From Methylocystis suflitae (lineage in GTDB: Bacteria > Pseudomonadota > Alphaproteobacteria > Rhizobiales > Beijerinckiaceae): a DNA stretch of 32,266 nucleotides. A model generated the notes under the pieces. The model was not told where the DNA came from and made no database searches. It saw only the letters and a list, made by a program, of their open reading frames with translations. Below, piece after piece: positions 30,894 through 32,266 of this stretch (the stretch's first letter is position 1; each line of letters starts with the position of its first letter). The position numbers and the translations under genes were made by a program. Location of the stretch: contig NZ_JAMRYX010000052.1 of NCBI RefSeq assembly GCF_024448135.1, positions 1-32,266 on the forward strand, read 5' to 3'.

Positions 30894-31502
30894 ATGGGAA
30901 GGCCGAGAGAGTTTAACCCTGACGCAGCGGTGCAAACCGCGATGACTCTGTTCTGGCAGCGGGGATACGATTCCGTATCGTTCGACACCCTTGTGGGAGA
31001 GACTGGCGCGAGCCGCAAGGGACTTTATGCGCTTTGGCCGGACAAGCAGGCGCTGCTTGTTGCCGCGCTAATGAGCTACCGACAGATGGTCGGCGAGCGC
31101 CTTCTGCACGACTTGGAGAGCGCTGAGGCGGGTTTGGCGGAAATCGCCGAATTCTGGGACAAGTTTGAGCACGCTGCCCGGCAATCGGGTTGGTCTGGCT
31201 GCCTCGTCATGCGAACCGCTGCGAATAAGATCGCTGCGGAGCCTCAGGTGGCGGTAGAGATCAAGGCATTCTTCGACCGCCTGTCCAATGCGCTTGAGAA
31301 CGCTCTGCGCGGCGCCTTGAGACGCCGTGAGATAAAATCGGATCCTTCCCCTCAGGTGCGCGCTCGGCAGGCGTTCTCAGTTGCGGTGGCCTGCTCGGCG
31401 ATCGGCTCGTTTGAAGGGTTCACGCCTCGCGTCGCGGATCTGATCAACGCGGGTCGGGCGGCATGCGGCGCCTTAGCTCATAGACGAGGGAAGGTTGTGT
31501 AA
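30894..31502 (+). CDS. TetR/AcrR-family transcriptional regulator
   Basis: This protein of about 202 aa starts MGRPREFNPDAAVQTAMTLFWQRGYDSVSFDTLVGETGASRKGLYALWPDKQAL, a typical TetR helix-turn-helix (about residues 10-55). The ligand domain has WSGCLVMRTAANKIAAEPQV, as in members of the group with a Gly-Cys-Leu motif. Three Met codons are possible (30873, 30882, 30894); GGAGAAGG at 30884-30891 supports 30894. It is divergent from the SRPBCC gene with twin palindromes between. The inducer is unknown. Confidence 0.88.
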   Translation: MGRPREFNPDAAVQTAMTLFWQRGYDSVSFDTLVGETGASRKGLYALWPDKQALLVAALMSYRQMVGERLLHDLESAEAGLAEIAEFWDKFEHAARQSGWSGCLVMRTAANKIAAEPQVAVEIKAFFDRLSNALENALRGALRRREIKSDPSPQVRARQAFSVAVACSAIGSFEGFTPRVADLINAGRAACGALAHRRGKVV

Positions 31503-32266
31503 GATGAAGCGCACGAAAAAAAACCAAGCAATAGAGACTTCTGTAAGCCGCACCATCGAGGCCGATTCTGCATTTGTGGTCCATCCTGGGAGATTTCGGA
31601 ATGGAACACCGCTGGGCCTCCCAGCTGTCGCATTGTTGCCGCAGCACGGAAACGGTCCATGTCGGGACGGTACGCTCCTGTGAACTGGCCAAGCCCATCA
31701 TGGGCCGATCAGCCGTGGATGAAGAACTCATAGAGTTCGATCCCGGGAAAGCCTTGTCGTACAGGCTGCGGGGGGCCGTTCCGTTGTGCTGAAGTCCGCT
31801 GGACGATAAACCCTGTCGCCACCGGCACCTTAGTTGAAGTTTCCGGCCGCTTTGAGCCGCGCTGCGCCCTGATTGGCTTCTTTTTTGGCGGTCTCGCACG
31901 GACTGCTGCAACACGCGCCGCGCAACGCGCAGTTGACGATCTGTCTACGTTTATCGAGGCGCGCTGCGGCGCAATGAGCTGTGATGGAAGTTGGGACTTG
32001 AATTCGGAACGGCGTCGAATTGCACGCGATGCGCTACGAGATTCGAATTCCTGGTGAATTGCCAAGAGTTATGCCCTTCAGCCAATTCTGTAGCGATTTG
32101 TCCTAGGGTCATCGCCGCCTGCACGGCCAAGATAGGAAATACTCGGCGTTCCAAGGCGACCGGTGAGGTTGCCGAGAATGTTGAATTCGAGCCTTGGCAG
32201 CGTTGCAAGCCGCCAAGTGACGACGAGGTCGCGTCAATCTCCGCTATCATCATTGGTTTCAGGAAG
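31503..32266. other. Terminal stretch without a supported gene
   Basis: Several short frames exist on both strands, including a 59-codon frame at 31504-31683 starting MKRTKKN. None has a recognisable domain, good ribosome site or consistent codon character. The region may be a decayed insertion or gene remnant, or the regulatory region of a gene beyond the window. I found no clear terminal repeats. Confidence 0.5.

Noticed and set aside
31495-31914. Short overlapping frames after the TetR gene, considered as a transposase remnant
   Set aside because: No transposase motif, DDE residues or terminal inverted repeats could be identified.
1-32266. CRISPR arrays, tRNA and rRNA genes
   Set aside because: No regularly spaced direct repeats or tRNA/rRNA signatures were seen on either strand.

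Overview
The window looks like a GC-rich alphaproteobacterial chromosome, most likely Hyphomicrobiales of the Methylocystaceae/Beijerinckiaceae kind. This is inferred from codon style, an Omp25/31-type barrel and an ECF sigma/NrsF pair; no rRNA or marker gene is present to prove it. It is densely coded, with no tRNA, rRNA, CRISPR array or intact mobile element that I can see.

Layout. (1) 160-3446: convergent thiol-disulfide genes (a DsbA-like protein and a TlpA-like protein whose 3' end is frameshifted), then a membrane-anchored FMN glutamate synthase-family protein. (2) 3853-4740: MTA/purine nucleoside phosphorylase. (3) 4891-7672: a bufferin-type RiPP operon (Cys-rich exported precursor, MNIO/DUF692 enzyme, DUF2063 partner) followed by a permuted NlpC/P60-like hydrolase. 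(4) 7659-11364: divergent sugar genes: a TIGR04282 glycosyltransferase on the minus strand, and rhodanese, GT-C and GT2 genes on the plus strand. (5) 17620-11396, minus strand: HxlR regulator, ECF sigma, NrsF-like (DUF1109) anti-sigma, ArsM arsenite methyltransferase, PstS-PstC-PstA-PstB. (6) 17738-19065: tautomerase, AhpD-like protein and a SRPBCC gene interrupted by one in-frame amber codon. (7) 19117-22330: DUF3047, DUF547, outer-membrane barrel, small membrane protein. (8) 22580-27768: an operon of radical SAM protein, FAD disulfide reductase, TVP38 and CMD protein, divergent from TIGR04283 and TIGR04282 glycosyltransferases. (9) 27745-31502: class III cyclase, a 44-aa exported Cys protein, SRPBCC protein and TetR regulator. 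The last 760 bases hold no gene I can support.

Main result. A bipartite promoter, GTAAC-N16/17-CGAA, occurs 10 times. Nine copies lie between genes and point at a gene start. It resembles the promoter reported for Caulobacter sigma-F, which is controlled by the DUF1109 protein NrsF, and a sigma/DUF1109 pair is encoded here at 15920-17187. The window therefore looks like one clustered ECF regulon. It joins a copper/metal-binding RiPP (bufferin), an FMN glutamate synthase-like enzyme, arsenosugar-type glycosyltransferases, a rhodanese, an outer-membrane protein and three unannotated small proteins. The sigma gene itself heads an apparent arsenic-methylation/phosphate-uptake operon. The sequence supports the promoter set and gene order directly; the shared metal/metalloid-stress role is inference.
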